From Pseudomonas khavaziana (GTDB lineage: Bacteria > Pseudomonadota > Gammaproteobacteria > Pseudomonadales > Pseudomonadaceae), in the NCBI RefSeq assembly GCF_019145205.1, contig NZ_JAHSTT010000021.1, positions 1 through 64,000 on the forward strand: a stretch of 64,000 nt of DNA, read 5' to 3'. The position numbers and the translations under genes were made by a program. The number at the start of each line of letters is the position of its first letter. Positions within the stretch are counted from its first letter, which is position 1. The notes beneath the pieces were generated by a model. That model was not told where the DNA came from. It saw nothing but the letters and a program-made list of their open reading frames with translations, and searched no databases. Positions 10,373 to 19,732 of the stretch are shown one piece after another.

Positions 10373-11281
10373 ATGCATACAAGCACAAGTAGAATTTCGT
10401 CCAACATGATCAAATATGAAGTAAAAGAGCCGCACCTAGAAAAGATCAGCGATGAAAAAGTTTTAAAAATTACCCAGGAAGTTATTATTCACAACAAATC
10501 AACCATCGACATCCCAAACGCTAGCTTTCTCTTTGGGTTCTCCCACTCTATACCTGGGAACTGGTCTTCAGATAAATTCAAAGCTACAGCCAGAGATAGC
10601 GCTGGCCACATCGTATTTAAACAGCCAGAGTCCGTAAATCTCATGGATTTAAATATTTCATATCCAACGATGCGAGCTTTGAACCATTACATGGATCATC
10701 ACCAAACAGCTTCTGTCCCCCTAAAGCACAATGACGCCATCAGCATTACTGTAGAAAATCAAATCGACATTCCCGACCATAAAGAATATGTCATTCCAAC
10801 GGTCAAAAGCGTCCATGTGGGAACTCCACTATTTGACCTGGGAAGCACCGACAAACCACGCCCAACATCTAAAGTACCTTGCTATGAGTTCTCCTCCAAT
10901 AATCGGACAGAACTTCCAACTGCATTTACACACGACTACCATATAACCAATCATTTAAGCCCGCTGTTTGACGAGCCTGTTCTTTTTAAACTTCTAGATT
11001 TGGTCGTACATGACTACAACAAAGTCACCTTCAAGAAAGGCAACATTGTAGGCCACAAATTGACAATCAAATCCTTAGCACAAAAAAGCAACGCCAACGC
11101 GCCCGCAGGCCAGATCGGCGACCCTGACTGCGAAATCCAATTAAAAATAGACAATACCGGAAACGAAAAAACAGTTTCCATCTTCACATTGGAAATCCCA
11201 AAATATGAAGGCGGGCTAGAAGCCTACACGTTCGACTTCGATTTTTTCGGCATCCCCGCCACTCAAATCACGCCTGCTTAA
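10373..11281 (+). CDS. Unrecognised 302-aa protein, intact cargo gene
   Basis: The ATG at 10373 has a GAGAG ribosome site about 8 nt upstream; the frame runs 302 codons to TAA. The protein lacks a signal peptide and membrane helices and is rich in alternating hydrophobic/polar stretches suggesting beta structure (KITQEVIIHNKSTIDIPNAS; CEIQLKIDNTGNEKTVSIFT). It contains two well-separated Cys, many His and a hydrophobic acidic end (YTFDFDFFGIP). No catalytic motif was found and I do not recognise the family. It is clearly AT-richer than the flanking IS DNA, is free of lesions and stands alone, as the other cargo genes here do. A hairpin (ttgcccccgtgggcaa) follows the stop by 2 bp without a T-run. 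Confidence 0.7.
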   Translation: MHTSTSRISSNMIKYEVKEPHLEKISDEKVLKITQEVIIHNKSTIDIPNASFLFGFSHSIPGNWSSDKFKATARDSAGHIVFKQPESVNLMDLNISYPTMRALNHYMDHHQTASVPLKHNDAISITVENQIDIPDHKEYVIPTVKSVHVGTPLFDLGSTDKPRPTSKVPCYEFSSNNRTELPTAFTHDYHITNHLSPLFDEPVLFKLLDLVVHDYNKVTFKKGNIVGHKLTIKSLAQKSNANAPAGQIGDPDCEIQLKIDNTGNEKTVSIFTLEIPKYEGGLEAYTFDFDFFGIPATQITPA

Positions 11282-11429
11282 ATTGCCCCCGTGGGCAACA
11301 TCAACCTTTGTAACTTTTTAATGACGGCACGAAAAGTATTACAAAGACGATGCCATGCCGTCCGCGTTGCTTGAACAGCTTAGGCCGATATCGGTATGGC
11401 GATATCGGCATCCTTTCACTTCTGACGCA

Positions 11430-11830
11430 GCACCCTCACTTCCCAAAAAAACATCATAACTTCGCTCACACGCCAGTCCAGCTCTTCTGGCTCGGTCATA
11501 AGCCGCAGTCAGCTCTCCCGCTCCTTTGTCAGCCCGCTGGAACAGGTCGGAGAGCACCATGGCGGCGCGGGTGGCAGACGCGCTCGCTGGACAGCACCGG
11601 GACCGCAGGCGCCATTACCGGATCTGGCGACAACTCTGGCCGCGATGTGCAGCCGCTGACCAGCAGCATCAGCATGACCGGCATCAGCCTTTTCAGCTTT
11701 GTTCTCGCGCATAGCTTTGCACTTTTTCAGCTACCGCTTGGCGGCGTTGCTCTTAGTTCTGGCCAGGCGCTCAGCGCTGGTAATGGCCTGGGCTTAAGCA
11801 TTGACCAACTCGGCCAACCTTCCCTCGTAG
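11430..11830 (-). pseudogene. Phage lysis-accessory (Rz/DUF2514-like) relic
   Basis: Minus-strand translation in changing frames gives QAITSAERLARTKSNAAKR, then KADAGHADAAGQRLH, then AAMVLSDLFQRADKGAGELT and AYDRARRAGLACERSYD. That order (charged helix, Ala-rich middle, LF.RAD..AGELA..YDRAR..GL.CERSYD end) is characteristic of small lysis-cassette proteins of Pseudomonas prophages. At least one stop and two shifts show it is dead. It suggests the backbone under the IS elements once held a prophage. Confidence 0.55.
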
Positions 11831-12022
11831 CGCCAAAAAATCTGCACGTGCCAAGCCCATGGCAAGGCAATTCGGCAAGTCAGTGCAGTGAGACGCTGGT
11901 ACTGGATCACGGCTGGGCTCTAGTCATTCCTGATGCTGTCTGCTTGCCGTGATCAAGCTATGGTCGCCGCAAGAAAACCATATTCAAGACTGTAAGGATT
12001 TCTTCTGGTGGTACAGACATCA

Positions 12023-12336
12023 TCAATCACAGTGGATAGGGGGTTTGAAGAACAGCAGATACCCGATGGGTAAAGCGAATCCATAAGCCCAGCCTTGGGC
12101 GTTTTGATTGCCAACCTTGATTTCTCCTTTGACCACGGGCTGGACGCTGACCAGCTCCCAGCCTTCGCTCCCTAATTGAGCAAAGCGGCTTTTTGACGTT
12201 CAGAATTTTCCAGAAAACTCTGTGTGTCGGGTTCAGTGGTGGGCTCTTCGGACTTGAACATGAAGAGCTTTTTGGTTCTGACAACGTACTGAAAGGGAGA
12301 GAACTCAGTGTGGTATCCAAATTTCTGACGGCCCAT
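12023..12336 (-). pseudogene. Small DUF4177-like gene with one frameshift
   Basis: Starts at ATG 12336 with GAGGA 8 nt upstream and reads MGRQKFGYHTEFSPFQYVVR. Near 12180 the frame runs into TAG, but a 1-nt shift restores LGSEGWELVSVQPVVKGEI and a hydrophobic GYLLFFK end, stopping at TGA 12023. The GSEGWELV box is the hallmark of DUF4177-type small proteins. Before the IS5 insertion at 12416-13607 this gene would have lain just downstream of the helicase tail at 13608-13764 on the same strand. Confidence 0.6.
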
Positions 12337-12415
12337 GGCAACGTCCTCAATGTGCAGAGCTACCAGGGTTTCAATAATGACCGCGTGCCAGCAATCTGAA
12401 ATAGTTTGTTGCTAA

Positions 12416-13607
12416 GGAAGGTCTGAAGTAGTCAGCGATTTTTGATGCCCTCCTTGGTTGAGGTTCAAAAAACGCTGGCCTGGTCAGAAATCAGATCTTT
12501 CCTGTTCTTAACTCATCGTTTCACCCTTGAACAACGCCTTTTCAAGGCGCTTTTCCCACATTACAGGCGCACCTCTGCCGCAACCACCAGCCGTTTTCGC
12601 ATCATCCACAGGTTCGACAGGGCAAATAGCGTGGCCTGTTGCGCGGTGTTTTTCATCAGGCCGCGAAAGCGCACTTTCGTATAGCCAAACTGACCTTGAT
12701 GACCCGAAACGGATGTTCAACCTTGGCGCGTACTTGGGCCTTGGCGTATTCGATCTTGCGCCGCAGACGACTGATCAAACTCTGTTTTCCGTGCTTTTTG
12801 TAGCTGCTGGGCCGCGCCGCAATCGACCAGATCATCTTGCGATTCTGATGCTCAGGACGCTTGTCCACGCCGGTGTAACCGGCATCGCCCGACACGTAAG
12901 ACTCCTCGCCATGCAGCAACTGATCGACCTGCGTCACGTCCGCCACATTGGCCGCCGTGCCCACCAGGCTATGCACCAAGCCGGATTCGGCATCAACGCC
13001 GATGTGCGCTTTCATCCCGAAGAAATAATGATTTCCTTTCTTCGTCTGGTGCATTTCGGCATCGCGCTTACCGTCCTTGTTCTTGGTCGAACTTGGCGCA
13101 TGAATGATCGTCGCATCGACCACCGTACCTTGGCGCAGCATCAAACCACGGTCGCCCAGGTAGCCGTTGATGACCTGCAAAATCCCGCCGGCCAACTCAT
13201 GTTTTTCCAACAGACGTCGGAAGTTAAGGATCGTGGTTTCGTCAGGAATCCGATCCAGATGCAGCCCCGAAAACTGGCGCAGAATCGTCGTCTCGTAAAG
13301 TGCTTCTTCCATCGCCGGATCGCTGTAGCCGAACCAGTTCTGCATCAGATGAACCCGCAGCATGGCCATCAACGGATACGCCGGACGACCACCGTCGCCC
13401 TTCGGATAATGCGGCTCGATCAAGGCAATCAAACCCTTCCAGGGCACGACATGATCCATCTCGATCAGGAAACGCTAGCGGCGGGTCTGCTTACGTTTGC
13501 CGGCGTACTCGGCATCGGCGAAGGACATCTGTTTCATCGGGAATCAGCCGTTCAGTTCTTGTGAGGCGTGTATTTCACCAGAGATGGAAGTCTTTTTCAG
13601 AGTTTCC
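12416..13607 (-). mobile_element. IS5 family element with intact ends and CTAA target duplication
   Basis: The best-preserved IS5 copy: 1192 bp with ends GGAAGGTCTGAAG (12416) and CAGAGTTTCC (13607), flanked on both sides by CTAA (12412-12415 and 13608-13611), a perfect 4-bp YTAR duplication. The minus-strand transposase starts at ATG 13537 (MKQMSFADAEYAGKRKQTRR), hits TAG just before FLIEMDHVVPW, runs open through 12656 with the usual DDE blocks, and shifts frame at ..HPFRVIK... It is therefore inactive despite good ends. It is the reference for the many shorter relics of the same element here. Confidence 0.92.
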
Positions 13608-13764
13608 CTAAGCGCGTGATTTCTGAGGTTGGAGTGCAGAGGTCCGGGCATCGACATAGCGCTGCATGATAGAAAGCACCATTGAGTTCAACGCTAGAAT
13701 CTTCATCCCTCGCGTGACCGCCACGTACAGCAAGTTCAACTCGTCATCTTTACGACCTTGATCG
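13608..13764 (-). pseudogene. UvrD-type helicase, C-terminal remnant
   Basis: The minus strand encodes ICVSDQGRKDDELNLLYVAV followed by TRGMKILALNSMVL, the motif VI region (LLYVAVTRAMK) of superfamily I UvrD-like helicases, then about 25 residues to a TAG. The stop codon lies in the CTAA target duplication of the IS5 copy. The upstream part has been replaced by an IS427-like fragment from about 13765. Only the last ~50 residues survive. Confidence 0.72.
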
Positions 13765-13967
13765 GAAACGCAAATTAAGTCTGGCTTGCCCAGACTGTTC
13801 GATCGCCCCAAATATCGACAGCGCAACGTCATTGAGCGCATGTTCGGATGGCTGAAGGAGAGCCGCCGCATCGTCACGCGTTTCGACAAGCTCGCGAAAA
13901 GCTTTGAGGCAATGGTTTCATTGGCCTGTGCCATACGGTGTGTAAGGCAATACTTTTCGTACAGAGC
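13765..13967 (+). mobile_element. 3' fragment of the IS427-like element
   Basis: Nearly identical to the end of the element at 8763-9674 but on the plus strand: it encodes LPRLFDRPKYRQRNVIERMF and GWLKESRRIVTRFDKLAKSF and ends with CTTTTCGTACAGAGC, followed by CTAG (13968-13971). The 5' two thirds are missing. Confidence 0.85.
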
Positions 13968-14084
13968 CTAGGTTAGGCGCAATAATGGGTTCGCAGAGCG
14001 ACGAACACTTACGTGGAGTGCAAGATGTAAATACCAAACAACCTTATGGTTGGCCTCGGGTATCAGGATTGTTGCCGCCGTTGG

Positions 14085-14160
14085 TGCGACGATTATTCAT
14101 GCCCCGAGCTCGACCAAAAATAAAGACGGAAAACGCGATCCCGAGATGCATCAGACGAAG
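14085..14160 (+). mobile_element. Short IS5 transposase relic
   Basis: Encodes TIIHAPSSTKNKDGKRDPEM HQTK in one frame, matching the central block of the IS5 transposases at 3690-3770 and 13050-13120. Both sides are unrelated; the right side is a Tn3-type terminal repeat. Confidence 0.75.
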
Positions 14161-14162
14161 TT

Positions 14163-14199
14163 GGGAGGCTTCAGAAAACGGAAAATAAAGCACGTTAAG
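14163..14199 (+). repeat. Tn21/Tn3-type terminal inverted repeat
   Basis: The 37 bp starting GGGAGGCTTCAGAAAACGG and ending AAAGCACGTTAAG resemble the 38-bp ends of the Tn21 branch of Tn3 transposons (GGGG at the outer end, ACGCTAAG at the inner end). Its orientation means a transposon would extend to the right, over the acyl-ligase/P450 genes. No transposase of this branch adjoins it. Confidence 0.7.
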
Positions 14200-14391
14200 C
14201 CAATGGCAGCGGTCGCAACGGCCTGAACTTGTCCTGTTACAAGAGCAGCGGCGCGGGATACGAAGTGAGCCTTCCAGGCATCGATCTTGACCGTTGGTCA
14301 CTTTAGTCTTCGAATTTTAAGATGTGACCGTTTCGCACTTGCTTATTGTTCTACTTTGCAGTGAGGATATTCACTTATAAAGGATGCATCG

Positions 14392-17265
14392 ATGGACTAT
14401 CGAGATACCCCATTCGACAGCATGACCTTGGTTGCGTGCTTGCAGAAACGTGCCGCAGAGTCGCCCGACGATGAAGTTTTTACCTTCCTTGATAGTAATG
14501 GGGATTCCGTTGCTCGACTCAGCTACCTCCAGCTTCATGATCAAGCATGCGCCATTGCTGCCACTCTACAGGCCCTAGGACCGGAAGGGCAGCGGGTACT
14601 TTTGTTGTTCGAGCCGGGCCTTGCTTTCATCACAGCCTTCTATGGTTGTTTGTATGCGGGCGCCGTGGCAGTGCCGGTCTACCCACCAGATCCTCTCCGC
14701 TTTGAGCGTACGTTACCGCGCCTGCTGACCATCGTCGCCGACTCTACGGCCGTGGTACTGCTGACCAGCGCATCGATTTTGGAGCAAGCCAGGCACCTCG
14801 TTCGTTTTGCACCGGATCTCGCAAAGCTGCAATGGGTCGCGGTGGAGCAGATCGTAGAACCAAGCCAGCCGAACGTTAGGCCGTTACCCACCATGGCTGC
14901 CACCGATATTGCCCTTATCCAATATACGTCAGGCTCGACCTCGGTCCCCAAAGGCGTAGTTGTCAGCCACCAAAACTTGCTGATAAACGCGCGAATGATG
15001 CAACGGGTAACCAATCAGGACCGGGATCGGGTGATCGCGCTATGGCTGCCTGTATACCATGATCTTGGATTGATGACGGGTGTTGTTCTTCCGGTAGTCA
15101 TCGGTGCTCGTGCCCTGTTGATGTCGCCCCTTGACTTTCTAAAGCGTCCGCTTCTGTGGTTATCGGTAATTGATCGGTACAAGGCGACCGATACGGCGGG
15201 TCCGAATTTTGCCTTGGACTTGTGTGTCCAGAAAATCGCCCATAATGACTATCAGGAATGGGACCTGAGCAGCCTCAAGGTCTTCCTCATTGGCGCAGAG
15301 CCCGTACGGTATGCCAGCGTCGAACGCTTTTTGCACCAGTTTGAGGCTGTTGGCTTGTCTCGAGAATGCATATACCCAGGTTATGGCTTGGCGGAAGCCA
15401 CGGTCGGCGTTAGTTTCGGACCGGTCGGGGTCATCTGGCAAACTGTGTTTGTCAATGTTGACGAGTTGGCTCGAAATCGCGTTGTAGAAGTCGATTCGAC
15501 ACACTCTAAGGCGTTACCTCTGGTGGCATGTGGTATGCCGCTTGAGGCCGTTACTCTGGCAATCGTCAATCCACAAACCTGTGAATTGGCCACGGCGGAT
15601 GAAGTAGGCGAAGTTTGGATGATCGGGCCGCAGGTGGCATTGGGTTATTGGCAGAGTGAGGCCGATAGCGTGCGCACCTTCAAGGCTCGTATTGGTAAGG
15701 GAGACGACCGCGACTGGCTGCGCACGGGCGACCTGGGTTTTCTTAAGGATCAACAGCTCTATATCACCGGAAGAATCAAAGACCTGTTGATCATTCGGGG
15801 TAAAAATTTTTACCCGCAGGATATCGAAAGTATCCTGGAACACAGCCATCCACGCGTTCGCAAGGGTGCAGTGATTGTTTTCAGCGTTACGCAGGAAACC
15901 ATGGAAAGCCTTGTTATTGTCGCTGAAGCCGACCTGCGCCTGTTATCGACGCCATTGCAAAAGCAGCAAGCCTTTGATGAAGTTACCAAAGCCATGATCA
16001 AGGCTGTCAGTACCCATTATGGGTTGCCCGTACGCGATGTGGCCTTGCTCAAGCTCAGAACGATTGATAAGACCTCCAGCGGGAAACTGGCACGCCAAAG
16101 TTGCAAGCAACGTTATTTGGAGCAGAAACTGGAAGTCGAGTTTATTTGGAAGAACGCAGGGCGCCTTCCGAATGAACAGGCTATTTTATCGCGGCTGCCG
16201 GGAAAGGCGGTATCGGCGTCGATGTCTTTCCCAGAGCGACGGGACACTCTGATCAATTACATTGAACATGAGCTGGCGTCTCTCAAAGGTCTGACACAAG
16301 CAACGGACATAGCCTCGCTACAGTTTGATGAACTGGGCCTTGATTCTGTTCAAACGATGGAGTTGATGGGCCGTATTGAGCGACATTTGCAAGTGGAGAT
16401 TCCCGTTTCAAAACTGTTCGGCGCTCGTTCCGTTGAGAACGTTGCCGATGTGCTTCTTCAACTCATGGTGTCGGATGACGGGTTGCTTGGTCAGCGACAA
16501 TCACCTGTGTGCAAAGTGAACGCATCTGCAGTGCGATTGACGCAAGCGATGGCATTGCAGGCATTAGCTCTGCCGGCGCCTATTTTTTGTGTCGGTGGGC
16601 TGGGGGGCATGGTGCATTATCTCTTGCCGCTTTCCAACGCATTGGCACACGCCAGGCCATTAATTGTCTTCCAAGCGGTCGGTGTCGATGGCGCAGAATC
16701 ACCGCTTGGCTCCGTTGAAGAAATGGCGCAACGCTATCTTCAAGAAATGAAAGCCATTCAACCCTCCGGTCCCTATGTCCTTGCTGGCCACTCATTCGGT
16801 GGGTTGGTGGTTTATGAAATGGCCCAACGCCTTATAGAGCAAGGTGAGCAGGTTGAACATTTGTTGCTGTTGGATACCACGCTGATCAAAAACAACGACC
16901 TTTGCTCTAATCGGGAAGAGGGCGTCAGCGAGCGAACCATGGCGATGTATGAACTTGCAGGAATGCTCAGAAAACTTTCTGGTAAAAGTTGCGATACGGA
17001 TTGGAATGAACAACTGATTACGCTGAATCTTGATGAGCAGGCAAGCAAACTCCACGAGGAACTGGGTAATAGCGGTGCGATCGTTCCTGGTTCAGTTATC
17101 GCCAATATCATCGAGACCTACCTCGTGAGTTTCACGGGATGGAGCGCTATCTGCCACTACCCTATGCTGGCCGCATTACCCTGTTTCGTGCCCAGAACGG
17201 ATTTCCTGAAGACTCATTCCACCCCTTGCGAAAAATCGGTACTCCTTTCGCTGAGCCAGCAGTAG
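14392..17265 (+). CDS. Fatty-acyl-AMP ligase / acyl carrier / thioesterase protein
   Basis: Starts at ATG 14392 behind AAAGGA. Residues 1-590 form a fatty-acyl-AMP ligase: P-loop YTSGSTSVPKG (~181-191), PGYGLAEATV, LRTGDLGFL and KDLLIIRGKNFYPQDIE, with the pattern of long-chain ligases that load a carrier protein. An acyl carrier domain follows with phosphopantetheine site DELGLDSVQTMEL (Ser652), then a type I thioesterase with GHSFGG (Ser801). The likely role is activation of a fatty acid with ATP, transfer to the carrier arm and release or transfer by the thioesterase. The final ~43 residues (from ~914) are out of frame: the real thioesterase end is encoded by the next reading frame, which continues into a P450. 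One missing base near 17133-17138 explains this. Confidence 0.9.
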   Translation: MDYRDTPFDSMTLVACLQKRAAESPDDEVFTFLDSNGDSVARLSYLQLHDQACAIAATLQALGPEGQRVLLLFEPGLAFITAFYGCLYAGAVAVPVYPPDPLRFERTLPRLLTIVADSTAVVLLTSASILEQARHLVRFAPDLAKLQWVAVEQIVEPSQPNVRPLPTMAATDIALIQYTSGSTSVPKGVVVSHQNLLINARMMQRVTNQDRDRVIALWLPVYHDLGLMTGVVLPVVIGARALLMSPLDFLKRPLLWLSVIDRYKATDTAGPNFALDLCVQKIAHNDYQEWDLSSLKVFLIGAEPVRYASVERFLHQFEAVGLSRECIYPGYGLAEATVGVSFGPVGVIWQTVFVNVDELARNRVVEVDSTHSKALPLVACGMPLEAVTLAIVNPQTCELATADEVGEVWMIGPQVALGYWQSEADSVRTFKARIGKGDDRDWLRTGDLGFLKDQQLYITGRIKDLLIIRGKNFYPQDIESILEHSHPRVRKGAVIVFSVTQETMESLVIVAEADLRLLSTPLQKQQAFDEVTKAMIKAVSTHYGLPVRDVALLKLRTIDKTSSGKLARQSCKQRYLEQKLEVEFIWKNAGRLPNEQAILSRLPGKAVSASMSFPERRDTLINYIEHELASLKGLTQATDIASLQFDELGLDSVQTMELMGRIERHLQVEIPVSKLFGARSVENVADVLLQLMVSDDGLLGQRQSPVCKVNASAVRLTQAMALQALALPAPIFCVGGLGGMVHYLLPLSNALAHARPLIVFQAVGVDGAESPLGSVEEMAQRYLQEMKAIQPSGPYVLAGHSFGGLVVYEMAQRLIEQGEQVEHLLLLDTTLIKNNDLCSNREEGVSERTMAMYELAGMLRKLSGKSCDTDWNEQLITLNLDEQASKLHEELGNSGAIVPGSVIANIIETYLVSFTGWSAICHYPMLAALPCFVPRTDFLKTHSTPCEKSVLLSLSQQ

Positions 17266-18698
17266 GCTGGCAGGGGCTGTGTCCTGCATTGCATGTCAGC
17301 GTTGTTCAGGGCGATCACTTCACCATTGCTCTGGCGCCTAACGCCACCGAGTTGGCCAACGCTATGTTGCGCACCTTAAATGAATCGACACGTGTGGAAT
17401 TCGACCTTCATCAATTGATCTCGACGAGGGCTACTCTGTCTAACAGACGAGCAATTGAGGTATCGCATCAGGGTGTGATATTTGATCAGTACCACCCGGA
17501 GCTATTCAGTAACCCTCATCCGATTCTTCGTCAGTTGCGTGAACATGCCCCTATCTATCGTGACACTAGTAAGAAATGGTGGGTAACGCGGTACGCAGAT
17601 GTATCTGCTGGGTTGCGTGACAAAAGGTTTTCCGTGGATCCAAGAAACGTATTGCAATCGGGGCAAGTTAACTCTAGTGGTGCGAGCCCCGTCTTGGGTG
17701 ATGCATGGCTACGCCAACAAGAGACACTACCCATTTCAAAAATCTATAACAACTTTATGGCATTAGTTGAGCCTCCTCGACATCAGCATTTGCGGCAGTT
17801 TTTTTCACCACTTTTCGAACAAGCAACGATAAAAAGATGGAGGGTTGATATTGACCGAGAGGTTGATGTGCTGATTGGAAATATGCGCTTTCGTCATGAT
17901 CCGGATATTGTTCGGGATTTGGCGTTACCTCTACCTATTAGAGTTATTTCGCGAATGCTCGGAATACCGCAACAAGATACATTCGTGCTTCAGGTTTGGG
18001 CCCATGATATCTTTCGGGGAGCCGATCCTATTCTGGCGGATGCCGTTGAGCGTATCAACACGTATGGCCAAGACTTCATGACGTATATGGCTGATCACTT
18101 GAACAAGCGTCGGAAGTCACCAGCCAACAATGATTTGTTGGACTTGTTGTTTGAAAGATACAAAGGGCAGCCACTAACTAGCGATGAACTGGCTGCCAAC
18201 TTTATCTTGTTGTTCGCGGCGGGGTTTGAGACGACCGCAAGTGTCATAAGCAACAGTGTGCTTGCGTTGCTCCGTAACCCGAACCAATTGCAATTGTTGC
18301 GTGAGCATCCAGAGGTGATGGAGAGCGCGGTTGATGAGTTCCTACGTTATGACGGCGCGTTGAGGCTGGTAGCGCGAACAGCGCTGGAAGACGTTGAAAT
18401 GGGCGATGTGTTGATTCAGCGTGGCGACCAAGTTTTTTTCGTAGTGCTGGCCGCTAATCGAGATCCGCAGGTGTTTGCTGATCCCGATCGGCTGGATGTG
18501 ACACGTGATTCAAAGCGTCATGTCGCTTTTGGCCACGGCATTCATTATTGTTTAGGGGCGCCTCTCGCACGCTTCGAGATTCAAAGTGCAATCTCGGCAT
18601 TGATTCGGCATGACTTCGCACTGTTGCCTGGGGCTGTTGAATGGAAGGAAAGCATAATGTTTCGCAGCTTGGAACGGTTGCCCATCGTGTTCCGCTAA
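17139..18698 (+). CDS. Thioesterase tail plus bacterial cytochrome P450
   Basis: The frame opens at ATG 17139 inside the previous gene. Its first ~80 residues (MERYLPLPYAGRITLFRAQ.., GDHFTIALAPNA) are the C-terminal end of the upstream thioesterase, showing that the two frames were one protein. The rest is a soluble class I P450: AGFETT oxygen-binding helix (~360-365), E400-x-x-R403, and heme loop FGHGIHYCLG with Cys471. The substrate would presumably be the acyl chain held by the carrier, as in acyl-ACP oxidising P450s such as BioI; this is inference. The stop is followed after 2 bp by a Tn3-type terminal repeat. Whether it is translated alone from ATG 17139 is uncertain because no strong ribosome site is visible. 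Confidence 0.88.
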   Translation: MERYLPLPYAGRITLFRAQNGFPEDSFHPLRKIGTPFAEPAVGWQGLCPALHVSVVQGDHFTIALAPNATELANAMLRTLNESTRVEFDLHQLISTRATLSNRRAIEVSHQGVIFDQYHPELFSNPHPILRQLREHAPIYRDTSKKWWVTRYADVSAGLRDKRFSVDPRNVLQSGQVNSSGASPVLGDAWLRQQETLPISKIYNNFMALVEPPRHQHLRQFFSPLFEQATIKRWRVDIDREVDVLIGNMRFRHDPDIVRDLALPLPIRVISRMLGIPQQDTFVLQVWAHDIFRGADPILADAVERINTYGQDFMTYMADHLNKRRKSPANNDLLDLLFERYKGQPLTSDELAANFILLFAAGFETTASVISNSVLALLRNPNQLQLLREHPEVMESAVDEFLRYDGALRLVARTALEDVEMGDVLIQRGDQVFFVVLAANRDPQVFADPDRLDVTRDSKRHVAFGHGIHYCLGAPLARFEIQSAISALIRHDFALLPGAVEWKESIMFRSLERLPIVFR

Positions 18699-18700
18699 GA

Positions 18701-18737
18701 GGGGAGCCTCGAGAATTCGGAAAAATCGTATGCTAAG
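18701..18737 (-). repeat. Tn3-family terminal inverted repeat
   Basis: GGGGAGCCTCGAGAATTCGG followed by AAAAATCGTATGCTAAG has the length and both ends of a Tn3-family repeat (GGGG outside, ..GCTAAG inside). The TnpA reading frame on the minus strand ends in its inner edge (TAG at 18733-18735), the normal arrangement. It starts 2 bp after the P450 stop codon. Confidence 0.82.
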
Positions 18738-19640
18738 GTTTCCCGACCTGCCGTAGTGGCCTGAATTTCCCATCTTCCAGCTTGCGGCTCTGCCGCCAAA
18801 CATAGTCGCCGGTCAGGTTGATGTGTTCCCAGCCCAGCGACGGAAGGTACTGATACAGCTCGGTATTTACCGGCTTTCCGGCGTCAGCCAGCCCTGGGGT
18901 GGCCCGTTCCAGATAGACCGTGTTCCACAGCACAATGGCGGCGGTCACTGAGTTTAGGCCGCTGGCCCGGTCGTTGCTGTTCGAAGCTCAGACCGCTGAT
19001 TTCACCGAGGCGGTTAAAGAGCACTGCACTGGCCAAGGCGTTGCGCGCCTAACCCTTGTTGAGGCCCGCATACACACGACGGCGCAGCACAACGCTTTGT
19101 AACCATTCCTGGATGAACAACGTGCGTTCAATCTGGCCAAGCTCCCGAAGGGCCACGGCCAGGCCGTTCAGACGTGGATAACTGCCTAGTCTGCGCAACA
19201 TCAACGAGGCGGTAACTGTGCCTTGCTTGATCGACGCGGCCAAACGCAAAATCTCTTCCCAGTGAGCACGGACGTGCTTGATGTTCAGCGTGCCGCCGGT
19301 CATTAGGCGCAGTGTCGAGTAGTTCTGGACACTGTTCGGTACATACAGTTAGGTTCCGCTCAGGTCATGGATGCGCGGCGCAAAGCGAGAGCCCAACAGG
19401 TGCATCAGGTCGAAGAAGAGATCGGTGAAGCCCGCCGTGTGGTGTACTGCCGCGGGCCCAATCTCCCGAGTTGCTGAAGGCGTCTACTGGCACGACTGGA
19501 TAGACTTCTCGACCAATTGGGCCAAGGAAGATGATCCCCTTTCGCTGCATCGAAAGGCGCTGGATGATGCTGATTGAGTTTGATCTCAACACTAACGCCA
19601 CTGAGACGTTGCTCAGGCACGCGTTGTCATTCAAACCGAA
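18733..19640 (-). pseudogene. tnpA: Tn3-family transposase TnpA, C-terminal relic
   Basis: Minus-strand frames give SLGWEHINLTGDYVWRQSRK, AAIVLWNTVYLERATPGLAD, GTLNIKHVRAHWEEILRLAA and HTTGFTDLFFDLMHLLG, the last third of a Tn3 transposase. At least three frameshifts or stops separate the blocks. It belongs to a different Tn3 lineage from the copy at 6160-8758, as the matching segments differ clearly. The N-terminal two thirds are missing. Confidence 0.85.
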
Positions 19641-19732
19641 CACATTGATCCCCGCAGGATACCCGTCTTACAGAGGCTCTAGAGGCTCTTTTGGAGCTGT
19701 TGGCCGAGCAATTGCCCTAGTGTCCCGAGCGC

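Noticed and set aside
11350..11952. 200-residue plus-strand frame
   Set aside because: Low-complexity Ser/Leu/Gly composition opposite the phage lysis relic; no ribosome site.
12527..13564. Long plus-strand frame over the IS5 copy
   Set aside because: Antisense to a clearly recognisable IS5 transposase; no family match or start signal.
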